Positions 1-8,740 of a DNA stretch of 38,388 nucleotides are shown here, piece after piece (the stretch's first letter is position 1; each line of letters starts with the position of its first letter). The translations under genes were made by a program, and so were the position numbers. The stretch spans positions 1 to 38,388 of the forward strand of contig WGMC01000046.1 of the NCBI GenBank assembly GCA_016125265.1. The letters run 5' to 3'. The notes below the pieces were generated by a model that saw only the letters and a list, made by a program, of their open reading frames with translations, was not told the origin of the DNA and ran no database searches. The DNA is from Planctomycetaceae bacterium. GTDB taxonomy: Bacteria; Planctomycetota; UBA1135; GCA-002686595.

Positions 1-71
1 CCGGCGGCCAGCTCGGCCTCACGCAGCTTCTTGATGATCTCGTCGGGGCCGTGTCGTTTGCGCTTCTTCAT
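1..71 (-). CDS. IS3-family transposase OrfA, N-terminal fragment at window edge
   Basis: Reading leftward from an ATG at 71-69, the peptide begins MKKRKRHGPDEIIKKLREAE and continues off the window. This basic start followed by an 'EIIxKLREAE' helix is characteristic of the helix-turn-helix OrfA subunit of IS3-family transposases, which binds the element's terminal repeats; OrfB carries the DDE catalytic domain. Only about 23 residues are visible, so the subgroup cannot be named. A GGAG motif lies just upstream of the ATG. It sits directly behind a truncated Mrr-like gene, so the element appears to have landed in the restriction operon. Candidate element ends beginning TGACC lie at 92 and TGACCCC at 136 (minus-strand reading). 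Confidence 0.72.
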   Translation of the reverse strand, partial: MKKRKRHGPDEIIKKLREAELAA

Positions 72-89
72 GGAGAACTCCTTGCCCGG

Positions 90-302
90 TCAGGGGGGTA
101 GTTTCTCATAGCGCGTGGACCGATTTCCTGGGGTCACGTCATCGGGGTAGCGCTGCTCGAGCGCGGCGATGAGCGCGTCGCGGTCGGGCAACTTGGCCAG
201 GTTGACGTCGAGATCGTCCCAGGTGACGTAGACCCGCTTCTCGGACAGGAACTTGTCCTGAAACTCCCCGTGACTCCCGGCGCGAACGAGCCAGACCGCC
301 AT
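90..302 (-). pseudogene. Mrr-like restriction protein, N-terminus only, truncated by IS insertion
   Basis: The 70-residue product starts MAVWLVRAGSHGEFQDKF, the typical opening of the N-terminal domain of Mrr-related modification-dependent restriction proteins ('xVWLVRAGxxGE...', then an acidic 'VTWDDL' segment). The family continues for 200-300 residues with an Mrr-type PD-(D/E)xK nuclease domain; here a stop comes after residue 70 and an IS3 transposase start follows 18 bases later. Similarity to the family ends near residue 54 (YPDD), so the last 15 or so residues may be element sequence. Its ATG lies 2 bases past the hsdMS stop, so it was the last gene of the restriction operon. A genuine small protein is possible but less likely. 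Confidence 0.6.
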
Positions 303-304
303 GA

Positions 305-2851
305 TTACGCCTCCTCCGCTTGTGTCGGCTCGGCCTCCTCGCCCCAGACGCGGGCGAGGGTCGCTTGGATCTTCCTCTCGAAGCGGGTGATCAGCTCGCG
401 GTTGGCGGCGACGAGGGCCTGCTCGGTTTCAATCTCGGCGACGATGCCCTCCTGCGTCTCTAGGGTTGGAACAGGAATAGGGAAGTCCTTAAAGAAGCCG
501 TTGTAGAAGCTCTGGACGGTCACGCCAGGCTTGATGCCTTCCTGAAGAATTGAGGGCGACTTGGTCTTCAACACGTAGAACAGAAATTTCGAGAGAATCT
601 TCTCAGAGGTCGGCCGGAACGCGATCAGATCCTGATTGATGCACATGTCTCGCGCGAGCAATGCAACAGGAAACGAATGCTTCAGGATGCCGGAGCGCAC
701 CACGCAGACAACAGACCCGGCTGGGACTAGTTTCGTCGCGCTTGATGCGACCGCCGCCTCTGAGATGTGGTCCTCAGTGTCTTCAATCACGTCGGATTTC
801 ATGTCTTTCGGTGACACCCACGGGATATCGCCCACCCAAAAGGTCGGTTCAGCCTTCGAGGGAGTCCCGCCGCTCGCGGTGACGAAGTGTTCGCCCAGTG
901 AGCCCAACGGCCAGTCGGGGTGGATGGGGATGTGGGGGCGGTAGTTGTCGAGGACGGCGCGGGCGCCGTCGATGACCTTCTGGTAGCCCTCGATCTCCGC
1001 CACGATCTCCTTCTGCACGTCCAGCGGCGGGAGGGGGACTTCGAAGGCTGCAAGTGCTGAGAGATTCAGGTTGGAGATGTTGGTCGTGGTGTTCGCATTT
1101 CGCAAGAAGAAATCAGCTGCATATGGTGTCCGAAGGCAGTGAATCAGATATCGGTCAAGAATCCTTTCATTTGCGCGGATCAAGGACATAAATGCGCCAA
1201 ACGACGTTGGCCTATCGACCTTCTGAACATGCGTCGTCCTTCCGAGCAAATTGAGGCTGTTGGCGGTGGAAATCAGAATGTCGCCCGCACGCAGCAACTT
1301 GGCGTCGTCTTTCAGCACGGATCGTGGAACGTGATACAGGTCCTGTTCAACGATGCCCGAGGACTGAGCAGCCTTCGTGGTTGCGACGAGTAGAGAATCC
1401 TCCGTAGCACGTTGGAGCTGGTCGGACTTGCCGAAAGTGATGCCTCGAATCAGCTCAGCCACTTCACCAAGAGGGACCATCGGAATGCGAGTTTGCCCGA
1501 CAACGCCCTCCCTGTACCGCTCCCCGCTCAGGTTGTAATCGCCGTTCGCCGCGATCTTCTCCTTCGGCACGACCAGCCCCAGCGTCGGCTGGAAGGCCTC
1601 CACGGACTCCCGGGCGCGCAAGCGGCGCAAGTACTCCGCGATTTCGACGCGGGCTTGGGGCAGGTCGTTCTTCTCGATCTCACGGCGCTGGGCGCCGAGG
1701 CCAAAGCCGTCGTTCTCGATCTTGAAGAAGGCGATGGTCTGCGTCTGCTTCGCGAGCGACCTGTCGAGGATGAGGATGGATGTCTTCACGCCGGAGTAGG
1801 GGTTGAAGACCCCGGCGGGCAGCGAGACGACGGCGACGAGGTACTCCTCGACCAGCATCTTGCGCAACTGCGTGTACGCGGTCTGGCTCTGGAAGATAAT
1901 GCCTTCGGGCACGATGATGCCAGCGCGGCCATTGGGACTCAAGTGCTCGGCCATGTAGTCCACGAACAGCACTTCGCTGCGCTTGCTCTGCACCGAGAAG
2001 CGGTTGTGCGGCTTGATGCCGCCCTTCGGCGACATGAAGGGCGGATTGGCGAGGATCACGTCGGCGTATTCGTTCCAGCGGTCCTGGCTGGTGAGCGTGT
2101 CGTATTCGAAGATGTGCGGGTCGGTGAAGCCGTGCAGGTACAGGTTCACCAGCGACAGGCGCACCATGTCGGGCGAAATGTCGTAGCCCTTGAAGTTCGT
2201 GGCCAGGCGACCGCGCTCGTCGGGGGTGAGCGTGCTGTTGCCCTCCTGGTCGGTGTTGGCCTTGAGGATGTGCTTGTACGACGAGATCAGGAATCCGGCG
2301 GTGCCGCAGGCCGGGTCGAGCACGGCTTCGGTCTTCTTAGGGTCAACGATCGCGACGATGAAGTCGATGATGTGGCGCGGGGTGCGGAACTGCCCGGCGT
2401 CGCCCTGACTGCCCAGGACAGAGAGCAGATACTCGAAGGCGTCGCCCAGGCGCTCGGAGTGGTCGTACTCGAACTCGTGGATGATCTTGAGGAACGCCCG
2501 CAGGGTCTCCGGGTCGCGATAGGGCAGATAGGCATTCTTGAAGATGTCGCGGAAGAGCGGCGGGATGCCGGGGTTCTCCGGCATCTTGGCGATGGCCTCG
2601 GCGTAGAGACTCAGGGTCTCGTGCCCCCCCAACCCGGAGCGCATCAGCTTGGCCCAACCGTAGCGGGCGTAGTCTCCCGCGAAGAACTTGCGCTTGCCGC
2701 CCAGTTCCTCGGCCTCGGCGTCCATGTCGTCCATGAACTTGTAGATCAGGGCAATCGTGATCTGCTCGACCTGGCTCTTGGGGTCGGGGACCTTTCCCAC
2801 GAGGATGTCGCGGGCGGTGTCGATGCGGCGTTTGGTGGCGGTGTCGAGCAT
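305..2851 (-). CDS. hsdM: Type I restriction-modification methyltransferase fused to specificity subunit (HsdM-HsdS)
   Basis: This is an 848-residue, apparently natural, fusion. Residues 1-430 are an N6-adenine DNA methylase: an HsdM N-terminal helical domain, the AdoMet motif DPACGTAGF at 179-187 and the catalytic NPPF at 269-272. From about 457 two HsdS-type target recognition domains follow, opening 'MVPLGEVAELIRG' and, near 650, 'WPLGSLGEHFVTASGGTPSK', each ending in a helical 'QKEIVAEIEGYQ' or 'TQEGIVAEIETEQ' conserved segment. The usual system has separate M (about 500 residues) and S (about 400) subunits. The ATG abuts the TAG of the upstream nuclease gene (2852-2854), indicating translational coupling. 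It would methylate and define the recognition sequence for HsdR. Confidence 0.93.
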   Translation of the reverse strand: MLDTATKRRIDTARDILVGKVPDPKSQVEQITIALIYKFMDDMDAEAEELGGKRKFFAGDYARYGWAKLMRSGLGGHETLSLYAEAIAKMPENPGIPPLFRDIFKNAYLPYRDPETLRAFLKIIHEFEYDHSERLGDAFEYLLSVLGSQGDAGQFRTPRHIIDFIVAIVDPKKTEAVLDPACGTAGFLISSYKHILKANTDQEGNSTLTPDERGRLATNFKGYDISPDMVRLSLVNLYLHGFTDPHIFEYDTLTSQDRWNEYADVILANPPFMSPKGGIKPHNRFSVQSKRSEVLFVDYMAEHLSPNGRAGIIVPEGIIFQSQTAYTQLRKMLVEEYLVAVVSLPAGVFNPYSGVKTSILILDRSLAKQTQTIAFFKIENDGFGLGAQRREIEKNDLPQARVEIAEYLRRLRARESVEAFQPTLGLVVPKEKIAANGDYNLSGERYREGVVGQTRIPMVPLGEVAELIRGITFGKSDQLQRATEDSLLVATTKAAQSSGIVEQDLYHVPRSVLKDDAKLLRAGDILISTANSLNLLGRTTHVQKVDRPTSFGAFMSLIRANERILDRYLIHCLRTPYAADFFLRNANTTTNISNLNLSALAAFEVPLPPLDVQKEIVAEIEGYQKVIDGARAVLDNYRPHIPIHPDWPLGSLGEHFVTASGGTPSKAEPTFWVGDIPWVSPKDMKSDVIEDTEDHISEAAVASSATKLVPAGSVVCVVRSGILKHSFPVALLARDMCINQDLIAFRPTSEKILSKFLFYVLKTKSPSILQEGIKPGVTVQSFYNGFFKDFPIPVPTLETQEGIVAEIETEQALVAANRELITRFERKIQATLARVWGEEAEPTQAEEA

Positions 2852-3988
2852 CTACTTCAGTTTCCTTCGTGTCTTCGCCCGGGCGCCGCGGTCCGAGATG
2901 CCGCGGCGCTCCAGCAGCGCCCTGGTCTTTTGCAGGTCGGCTGCGATCAGTTTCTCGTCGGGCAGGACCGTGCGGTACTCCGCGGCGAGCACCTTGCTTG
3001 GCAGATTGCCGAGGGCGTACCGCGCCAAGGCTTCGTCCTTTCGGGCGCAGAGGATTAGACCCACGGGCGGATTCTCGCCGGCGTGCGTCCAGTGTTCCGT
3101 CGCGTAGGTGAGATAGGTGTGCATCTGGCCGGCGTCGGCGTGCGTGAAGCGACCTAGCTTGAGGTCGATGAGCACGAGGCAGCGCAGACGGCGGTGGTAG
3201 AAGAGCAGGTCCACGCGATACCACTCGTCGCCGATGCGCAGGCGTCGCTGGCGGCCGACGAAGCAGAAATCGCCGCCGAGTTCGAGCAGGAAGGCCTCAA
3301 GGTGCTGGATCAGCGCGGCCTCGAGATCGCTCTCCGAGTACTCGTCGCGCAAACCGAGGAACTCCAGAACGTAGGGGTCCTTGACCTCTTCTTCGGGCGA
3401 CATTGCATCGCCAGGTTTCGGGCGCACGCCCTTCGCGAGCATCGCCGCCTTGTTCCGGGAGAGTGCCGTGCGTTCGTAGAACTGGGACTGGATCTGGCGG
3501 TCGAGCTGGCGAACAGACCAGCCAGCGCGCAAAGCCTCGGTCTCGTAGAAGGCCCTGGCGTGCTCGTTCTCGAGCGCCAAAAGGCGCACGTACGCCGACC
3601 AGGGCAGCGGAAAGCGGGCGGCGATCGGGGCCAGGTCGGATTCTGCAGACAGCGTTTGCAGAATCGGCCAGGCCAGGTAGAACGCCCTCATCTGCCAGAC
3701 GTTTCGAACCGAGAAGCCACGGCCAAACCGGGCGACAAGATCTGCGGATAGGCGCTCGACCAACCCCGCTCCGTATTCCGCCCGGGCGGCACCCCCCTGC
3801 TCGAACTCGACGATCCGGCGGCCGATCTCCCAGTAGGTGGCGGTGATGACGGCGTTGACGGCACGGGCCGAATTACGGCGGGCGGCTTCCAGCACGCCGG
3901 CGATCCCGCCGAGGAGCTCGCCATAGGCGGGCGCGAGGGACTTGCCCGCCTTCCCTCGCCTCACCGTGGCCCTGCGCTTCCCGCCCAT
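2852..3988 (-). CDS. DUF1016/YhcG-family PDDEXK nuclease domain protein
   Basis: This 378-residue protein has the two-part layout of the DUF1016 (YhcG, COG4804) family. The N-terminal helical part contains 'YWEIGRRIVEFEQGG' and 'FSVRNVWQMRAFY'. The C-terminal restriction-endonuclease fold has 'LGGDFCFVGRQRRLRIGDEW', then 'RVDLLFYHRRLRCLVLIDLK' (the D...DLK catalytic pattern) and 'GQMHTYLTY'. The ATG at 3988 was chosen because it lies 8 bases after the hsdR stop and matches the family's usual N-terminus. DUF1016 genes are frequent accessory genes within Type I restriction loci, but their role is not settled, so a part in DNA cleavage here is an inference. Confidence 0.9.
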   Translation of the reverse strand: MGGKRRATVRRGKAGKSLAPAYGELLGGIAGVLEAARRNSARAVNAVITATYWEIGRRIVEFEQGGAARAEYGAGLVERLSADLVARFGRGFSVRNVWQMRAFYLAWPILQTLSAESDLAPIAARFPLPWSAYVRLLALENEHARAFYETEALRAGWSVRQLDRQIQSQFYERTALSRNKAAMLAKGVRPKPGDAMSPEEEVKDPYVLEFLGLRDEYSESDLEAALIQHLEAFLLELGGDFCFVGRQRRLRIGDEWYRVDLLFYHRRLRCLVLIDLKLGRFTHADAGQMHTYLTYATEHWTHAGENPPVGLILCARKDEALARYALGNLPSKVLAAEYRTVLPDEKLIAADLQKTRALLERRGISDRGARAKTRRKLK

Positions 3989-3996
3989 GGACTCTC

Positions 3997-6537
3997 TCAC
4001 GCGGCGAACTGGTTGAGGGACACGTAATCTTTGACGTACTCCGGCACGAGCGCGCGGAACGGCTCGGGCACGTCCCGGAAGTCGCGAGTCGAGAACACGG
4101 GGTTGGTGGCCAGATCGGTGAACTGCCGCTGGTCGATGATGTCGCGTACGCGTCCGCTGGTGACGTAGGCCTTGAAGTAGTGCTTGATGGCCGGGATTGC
4201 CGCGGGCAGCTCGGGCACATGGTCGGCGATGAACTTGGCGAACTCCTCCTCGAGCAGCTCGTCCTTGCTCTTGAACCGCGGGATGAGGCCGAAGACCTTT
4301 TCGAGGATCTCGCGCAGGGTGATGCGCCGGTCCACGGTAGCGGCTTTGCGCAGCTTGTCGAGGCTGTAGTACTCCTCGGGCTTGTCGAAGACCTCGCGGT
4401 TGACGTACTCGATGACGCGATCCCACTGGCCAGCCTCCACGGCCGCGGCGATGACCGGGTCTTCGCGGACGGCATCTCCGAAACGCTCGAAGAACATCCG
4501 ATCGATCTTCATGCCCTCGTCGCCGATCGCTTCTTCGCGAACCGAAGAGAGGATGTCGGCGCCAAGGTGTTCGTAGTTGCCCTCGTACGCGACCTGTCCA
4601 GAGTCGACGACATCGTCGGATCGCGTGACCGTCGGGCGCGGGAGCTTCAGCACTTCGTCGTAGTTGAACTCGGTTTCGAAGAACTCGCAGTTGGCAAAGA
4701 AGTCGAAGAGCTTGAAGGCGGTCTTGTGCGGCTGGGCAACGCTTTCGCGCAGCGCGTCGTCGAAGAGCCGATCCAGAAAGTCGTGCGTGCGCGTGCCGCG
4801 GCCCTTGATTTGGATGAAATCGGTCGGCGAGAAGATGGGACGGAACAGGCCGAGGTTGAGGATATCGGTGCAGTCGTAGCCGGTGGTCATCATTCCGACG
4901 GTAACACAGACGCGCGCCTTGCTCGTCCTGTAGGCCGGGATGAAGTTGCCGGAGCCCAGCAAGTTGTTGTTCGCGAAGTTGATCGTCAACTGCTGGGCAT
5001 CGGGCACCGATGATGTGACCTGCACGGCGAAGTCGGACTGGTACTTACCGGGAAACATGCGGTCAGCGATCTGGTTGAACATCTGCGCGAGCTTGGCGGC
5101 GTGGTTCTGGCTGACCGCAAAGACGATGGATTTCCCGATCTCTCCGCTGATGGGATCGCGCAGGGCCTTTTCGAGGAAGGCCTTGCAGAAGACCGCGTTG
5201 GTCGCCTCGGAGAAGAACCGCTTTTCGAACTCGCGCTGCTTGAAGGCTTCCTGCTGGTCTTCGCCGGTTTCGTCTGTGAAGGAGACGAGGAAGCCCTCAT
5301 CGGAGAGCAACGCGGCGGTGACTTCCGTGCGTGCATCCACCACGGTCGGGTTGATCAGGTACCCATCCTTGACGCCGTCGAGGAGCGAATAGCGGAAGGT
5401 CGGCTCGCCGCTCTCGCAACCGAAGGTCCGGTAGGTGTCGAGGAGCAGGCGGCGCTCGGCTTCCCGCGGGTCGCGCGTTCCGGGGCTGTTCACGTCGAAG
5501 CGACGAAGGTAGTCCCGTGGCGTGGCGGTCAGGCCAAGTTTGTAGCCGACAAAGTAGTCGAACACCGCGCGGGCGTTGCCGCCGATGGAGCGGTGGGCTT
5601 CGTCGGAGATCACGAGATCGAAGTCTGTCGGTGAGAACAGTTGCTGGTACTTGTTGTTGAAGAGCAGCGACTGCACCGTCGTGACCACGATCTCGGCGCG
5701 ACGCCAATCGTCGCGGTTCTCCTTGTAGATCACGGTCTGAAAGTCGGCGGACAAGAACGCGGCGAACTCCTTCTTAGCCTGGTCTTCCAGCTCTAGCCGG
5801 TCCACCAGGAACAGCACGCGCCGGGCGTTGCCAGTCCGCAGGAAGAGCTTCACCACGGCGGCGGCGGTGAGCGTTTTCCCGGTGCCAGTCGCCATCTCGA
5901 AGAGGAAGCGGTCCTTCCCGTCCCGTACGGCTACCTGGAGTTGATGGATGGCCTTGAGCTGGTACGGACGCAGGAAGCGCAGCTTGTTTGCCTTGATGTA
6001 GACGGAGCGCTCCGTCTCGTTCTTCCAGCCGGCTTCGGACTCGTAGGTCGGCCGCTGGGTCAATACGATGTAGTGGCCGTCAACCCGCTCGTCGATCAAG
6101 CGCTGTGGATTCGGCGTGACCTGCTTGTAGCCGGTTACCGAATCCGGCCTGGGGAACGAGGTGATGACGTGCGGATTCCCGCGTTCCAGGTCCCAAAAGT
6201 AGTGCAGGTTGCCGTTGGAGAGGATGACGAAGCGACAGTTCTGCGAACGGGCGTACTTGCGGGCCTGCTCCTTGCCGACAAGCGGATTCTTGTCCTCGGC
6301 CTTGGCCTCCAAGACAATCAGCGGAAAGCCGCGGGCGTCGAGGAGGAGAAAATCGACAAACCCGCGCTCGGCCCTCTCGAAGTTCTCACCGAGAGAGTCG
6401 AGGTCGGCGGCCCGAACGGCTACGGTTGGCTCGAGCCGGATGTTGGCCGGACCGCTTTCGTCAGGGAAGAAGCGCCAACCCGCTGCTTCGAGCAGCTTGT
6501 TGATCTTGATTCGGGCTGTGGCTTCCTTCTCGGACAC
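3997..6537 (-). CDS. hsdR: Type I restriction endonuclease, R subunit (HsdR)
   Basis: This 846-residue motor and nuclease subunit cleaves unmethylated DNA after ATP-driven translocation. An N-terminal PD-(D/E)xK nuclease is visible (D62 in 'FVDFLLLD', E77 and K79 in 'LIVLEAKAEDKNP'). The SF2 helicase part has Walker A ATGTGKT at 216-222, DEAH at 312-315 ('VISDEAHRSIGG'), 'LGLTATP', and a late 'QIKGRGTRTHDFLD' motif VI. It is shorter than the enterobacterial EcoKI subunit but normal for the shorter HsdR group. The start is a GTG at 6537 ('VSEKEATARI') with a GGGGAG motif about 6 bases upstream. It is the first gene of the operon. Confidence 0.95.
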   Translation of the reverse strand: MSEKEATARIKINKLLEAAGWRFFPDESGPANIRLEPTVAVRAADLDSLGENFERAERGFVDFLLLDARGFPLIVLEAKAEDKNPLVGKEQARKYARSQNCRFVILSNGNLHYFWDLERGNPHVITSFPRPDSVTGYKQVTPNPQRLIDERVDGHYIVLTQRPTYESEAGWKNETERSVYIKANKLRFLRPYQLKAIHQLQVAVRDGKDRFLFEMATGTGKTLTAAAVVKLFLRTGNARRVLFLVDRLELEDQAKKEFAAFLSADFQTVIYKENRDDWRRAEIVVTTVQSLLFNNKYQQLFSPTDFDLVISDEAHRSIGGNARAVFDYFVGYKLGLTATPRDYLRRFDVNSPGTRDPREAERRLLLDTYRTFGCESGEPTFRYSLLDGVKDGYLINPTVVDARTEVTAALLSDEGFLVSFTDETGEDQQEAFKQREFEKRFFSEATNAVFCKAFLEKALRDPISGEIGKSIVFAVSQNHAAKLAQMFNQIADRMFPGKYQSDFAVQVTSSVPDAQQLTINFANNNLLGSGNFIPAYRTSKARVCVTVGMMTTGYDCTDILNLGLFRPIFSPTDFIQIKGRGTRTHDFLDRLFDDALRESVAQPHKTAFKLFDFFANCEFFETEFNYDEVLKLPRPTVTRSDDVVDSGQVAYEGNYEHLGADILSSVREEAIGDEGMKIDRMFFERFGDAVREDPVIAAAVEAGQWDRVIEYVNREVFDKPEEYYSLDKLRKAATVDRRITLREILEKVFGLIPRFKSKDELLEEEFAKFIADHVPELPAAIPAIKHYFKAYVTSGRVRDIIDQRQFTDLATNPVFSTRDFRDVPEPFRALVPEYVKDYVSLNQFAA

Positions 6538-7240
6538 TCAGACTCCCCGTGCCATGGCGATGTGGGTCAAGAGGCACAACTACAGTTCGACATGGGCTGT
6601 CTACGTCGGAGCCGAGCCAAGTCCGTCGAGGCGCCGCAGTTGAGGGCTTGGAAGCCGGTCGGCGCGGTGTGCGTCGGGCTCGCGCGGAGAACGGACGATC
6701 CATTCCGAGATTGGGGCAGGCGCTGGGCGCTGTGGCAACGGTACGCGGTGCGGGCGGCGCTTTCGATGCGTCGGCACGGCGAGCGAAAACCAACCGGCAC
6801 GAGTTGCGGCGCGGGCGGGGGTGAGCTTGACTGCGGCAGGGGTACCTGACCGGGGGCGGCGGCGGGATGCGAAGCGAGCATGACCGGAGTCACGCTAAGG
6901 GGACTTCCCGATGCTGTCAAACTTGGCGGGTGCCGTTGCTCCAGGCACTCCATGGGTCTCTCTGCGCAGTTCGGACCGCACGCAAGGACGTGGGTGGGAG
7001 CCGCGTGGCCGCGAGGTCCGCGCGGCCACGATGGTCTCCGAGGGTGCGGCTGTCGGTGCCGTCGGCGAGCGGGTGGGTTGCGACGCCGTAGTGAGTCGTG
7101 CGAACCGTGCCGGGGTCCGTCTTGCTCCTGCCCTGATCGACGTTGTGGCCTCGACTTGGATTGCTTGGACAAGGCGCGAGCCCCGTGGCGGCTGCGAGCG
7201 CTGCAGAGGCCCGGTCGGATGATTTGCCGGGGTGCGGCGG
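6538..7240. other. Intergenic stretch with no convincing gene
   Basis: Seven hundred bases separate hsdR from the HipB-like regulator. Open frames on both strands give arginine- and proline-rich translations without recognisable domains. I looked on the minus strand for a HipA toxin after the HipB-like gene and saw none. The only structure found is the GC hairpin at 7004-7030. The stretch should contain the hsdR promoter near its left end, but no convincing -35/-10 pair could be picked. Confidence 0.5.
7004..7030. repeat. Perfect 10-bp inverted repeat (GC hairpin)
   Basis: CGTGGCCGCG and CGCGGCCACG flank a 7-base spacer with no mismatch. No T-run follows on either strand. It lies 210 bases downstream of the HipB-like gene on the minus strand, so it could help end that transcript, but a terminator role is not shown. 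Confidence 0.6.
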
Positions 7241-7588
7241 TCAGGTCGTCGGTTCGGACGGCGACGCGATGGGTGGTCGCTTGGATTTACCGCGCGGGGG
7301 GGCTTTTTGGTCGAGGTCCTGGAGGCGGCGGCCGAGTTCGTCGTCGGCGGCCAGGTGGTCGAGGTCTTGGGCCAGGCCGAGCACGCCCAGGAGGCGTACC
7401 AGGGTGGCCAGGCTGGTGGAGGGGGTGCCGGCTTCGAGTTTGGCGAGGGTCTGTTTCGACACGCCGACGCGGGCGGCCACGACGGCCTGGGTCAGGCGGC
7501 GGCGCAGGCGGGCCAGGCGCAGGCGCTCGCCTAGCTCTTCGAGCTGCCGTTGGGCCTTGGGGAAGACGGGGACGGTCCGTTTGGCCAT
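7241..7588 (-). CDS. HipB-like XRE-family DNA-binding regulator, orphan antitoxin
   Basis: This 115-residue protein has one Cro/C1-type helix-turn-helix at about residues 20-75: 'LRLARLRRRLTQAVVAARVG', then 'VSKQTLAKLEAGTPSTSLAT'. It is followed by 'LVRLLGVLGLAQDLDHLAAD' and a basic disordered tail. The sequence style matches antidotes of HipAB toxin-antitoxin pairs, where HipB binds HipA and represses the operon. The ATG at 7588 is preferred to one 12 codons earlier because the latter overlaps the presumed operator. No HipA follows; the only hipA sequence in the window is a fragment near 9.6-9.8 kb. It may persist as a stand-alone repressor. Confidence 0.8.
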   Translation of the reverse strand: MAKRTVPVFPKAQRQLEELGERLRLARLRRRLTQAVVAARVGVSKQTLAKLEAGTPSTSLATLVRLLGVLGLAQDLDHLAADDELGRRLQDLDQKAPPRGKSKRPPIASPSEPTT

Positions 7589-7594
7589 GGGTAA

Positions 7595-7608
7595 TAAAAT
7601 CGACTTTA
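7595..7608. promoter_or_regulatory. AT-rich near-palindrome, probable operator of the HipB-like gene
   Basis: TAAAATCGACTTTA matches its own reverse complement at 12 of 14 positions. It lies in one of the few AT-rich patches of this region, 6 bases before the ATG of the XRE regulator. HipB-type antitoxins repress their own promoters through short palindromes at such positions; binding here is inferred. Confidence 0.5.
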
Positions 7609-7619
7609 GGGGCTCAAAA

Positions 7620-7953
7620 ATCAAGAGGATTCACCCTCGATGGCGCCACGGCCTTGCCGAGAGCCGCCGCCGAACACCGATCGCGAGCCCCCCGGCAGCC
7701 TGCGCTCGGGCCGAAGTCGCCCGACAGCTTGGGGCGATCGCCCGCGCACCCGACGGACGCCGGAAGGAGGAGCCGGCGCGGACTTGGCGGTCGGGACCGG
7801 CTCTTCGACTGAGGAACACCACCGAAGCATCGACGCCCTCCCCCTCGCTCCCGTGACCGGTCGTCGCACCAACACGGCGCACGCTCCGGTGGAGCGGCGG
7901 GGTGCGCGGCGTGCGGTTTGCCGCGAAGTGTTGCGGGGCAGCCAGCGCGGCGG
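7620..7953 (-). pseudogene. Degraded SUMF1 (formylglycine-generating-enzyme-like) remnant, copy 1
   Basis: No long frame exists, but the DNA matches pieces of the intact SUMF1 gene at 12250-13122. The strip 7768-7815 resembles the part coding for 'DEEPGLNGQIRGGSF' (12345-12395). The sequence around 7840-7900 resembles the part coding for 'FVAATGHVSD', and around 7725-7755 the part coding for 'CEGYRPD'. The middle of the gene between these motifs is missing, as in copy 2 at 9776-9973. In minus-strand reading it follows the RDD remnant, the same order as at the second locus. Confidence 0.5.
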
Positions 7954-8225
7954 CTAGGAACGGTGCTCTGGACGAGTTCGTTGTTCGACGCTCGCTGGGA
8001 CCCAACGGTCGTACGGCGTCCGCCCCGTGGCGAACAACGCGACGAGCCACCACGCCGGGCCCACGAAGGCAATGGCCGCGGGTACGAAGACCCAGGTGGG
8101 CAGCTCTTCTTCGCCCGAAAGCGCCGCCTGCTGCGCCAACACGTGGCCGCACTCCCACGGCACGAACTTGGCCGCGTTTCGAAGGAGCGCGGATCGCAGC
8201 GAGAGGCGCTCGCCTCCGCTGCGCC
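7954..8225 (-). pseudogene. RDD-family membrane protein, truncated second copy
   Basis: The C-terminal half of the RDD protein at 9974-10507 is repeated here. It runs from 'GERLSLRSALLRNAAKFVPW' to 'GRTPYDRWV', but the N-terminal first transmembrane part and the 'GKRALGL' motif are absent. The DNA at 8001-8213 aligns without gaps to 10021-10233 with 11 differences by my count, about 95% identity. Similarity stops abruptly near 8214, where sequence leading to the DUF4375 gene begins. The frame is open, so a shortened product could be made, but it has no plausible start and would lack the RDD signature. Confidence 0.7.
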
Positions 8226-8278
8226 GCAAGACGAGGCGTCGGCAGCCAGCGAAGTGTCCGCTCGTCAGCAACTGCGAA

Positions 8279-8725
8279 TTACAGAAAGAACGTTACGCCA
8301 CCCACGCGAGGACGATCTCGCACGTAGTCGAAGAGAAGATCGGCGAGCTTGTCTGGGTATGCGAAGAACTCCTGGTCCAGAGACTCAAGGGCGTCGCGAG
8401 CATCCTGATCGAGCGCCTCGACCAGTTCCTCGCGAGCAGCCTGCTCGATCGGCAAGTCACGCGGCGAGAACGTGCGCAAAGCACGCGTCACGATCTCAGC
8501 ACACTTGTGAGCTTTGATCGCGCGTAGGGCCTTGGGCGCGAAGTTGGCCGAGTGACCATCCGCGGCGGTGAAGAGCTGGATGAAGCCACCATTGTTGACC
8601 TGACTCTCCAGCTCCCAGATGGCTGAGAACACCTGCTGCTCCTCAGTCTGATCAGCGAACTCCACGCGCCCGAACGCCGTCCGGTCGCTCTCCGACAAAC
8701 GGATCAAGAAGGAGTTCTTGTTCAT
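8279..8725 (-). CDS. DUF4375 (DMP19-like) protein
   Basis: This 148-residue soluble protein has the hallmark 'SQVNNGGFIQLFTAADG' and the later 'FSPRDLPIEQAAREEL' and 'LDQEFFAYPDKLADLLFDYV' helices of the DUF4375 family, which includes the DNA-mimic protein DMP19 of Neisseria. Members often sit in accessory regions and in toxin-immunity loci; no function can be assigned here. The ATG at 8725 lies 16 bases past an attC-like palindrome (8741-8806), as expected for the first gene in an integron cassette. Single-copy and apparently intact. Confidence 0.82.
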   Translation of the reverse strand: MNKNSFLIRLSESDRTAFGRVEFADQTEEQQVFSAIWELESQVNNGGFIQLFTAADGHSANFAPKALRAIKAHKCAEIVTRALRTFSPRDLPIEQAAREELVEALDQDARDALESLDQEFFAYPDKLADLLFDYVRDRPRVGGVTFFL

Positions 8726-8740
8726 GGCGCCTCAAGATCC

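Noticed and set aside
1412..3058. Long open frame of 548 codons on the plus strand
   Set aside because: It lies antisense to hsdMS and the DUF1016 gene and is open only because of high GC content; its translation is low-complexity and matches no family.
7143..7856. Plus-strand frames over the HipB-like gene and SUMF1 remnant
   Set aside because: Arg/Ser-rich translations antisense to a recognisable regulator; no start signal or domain.
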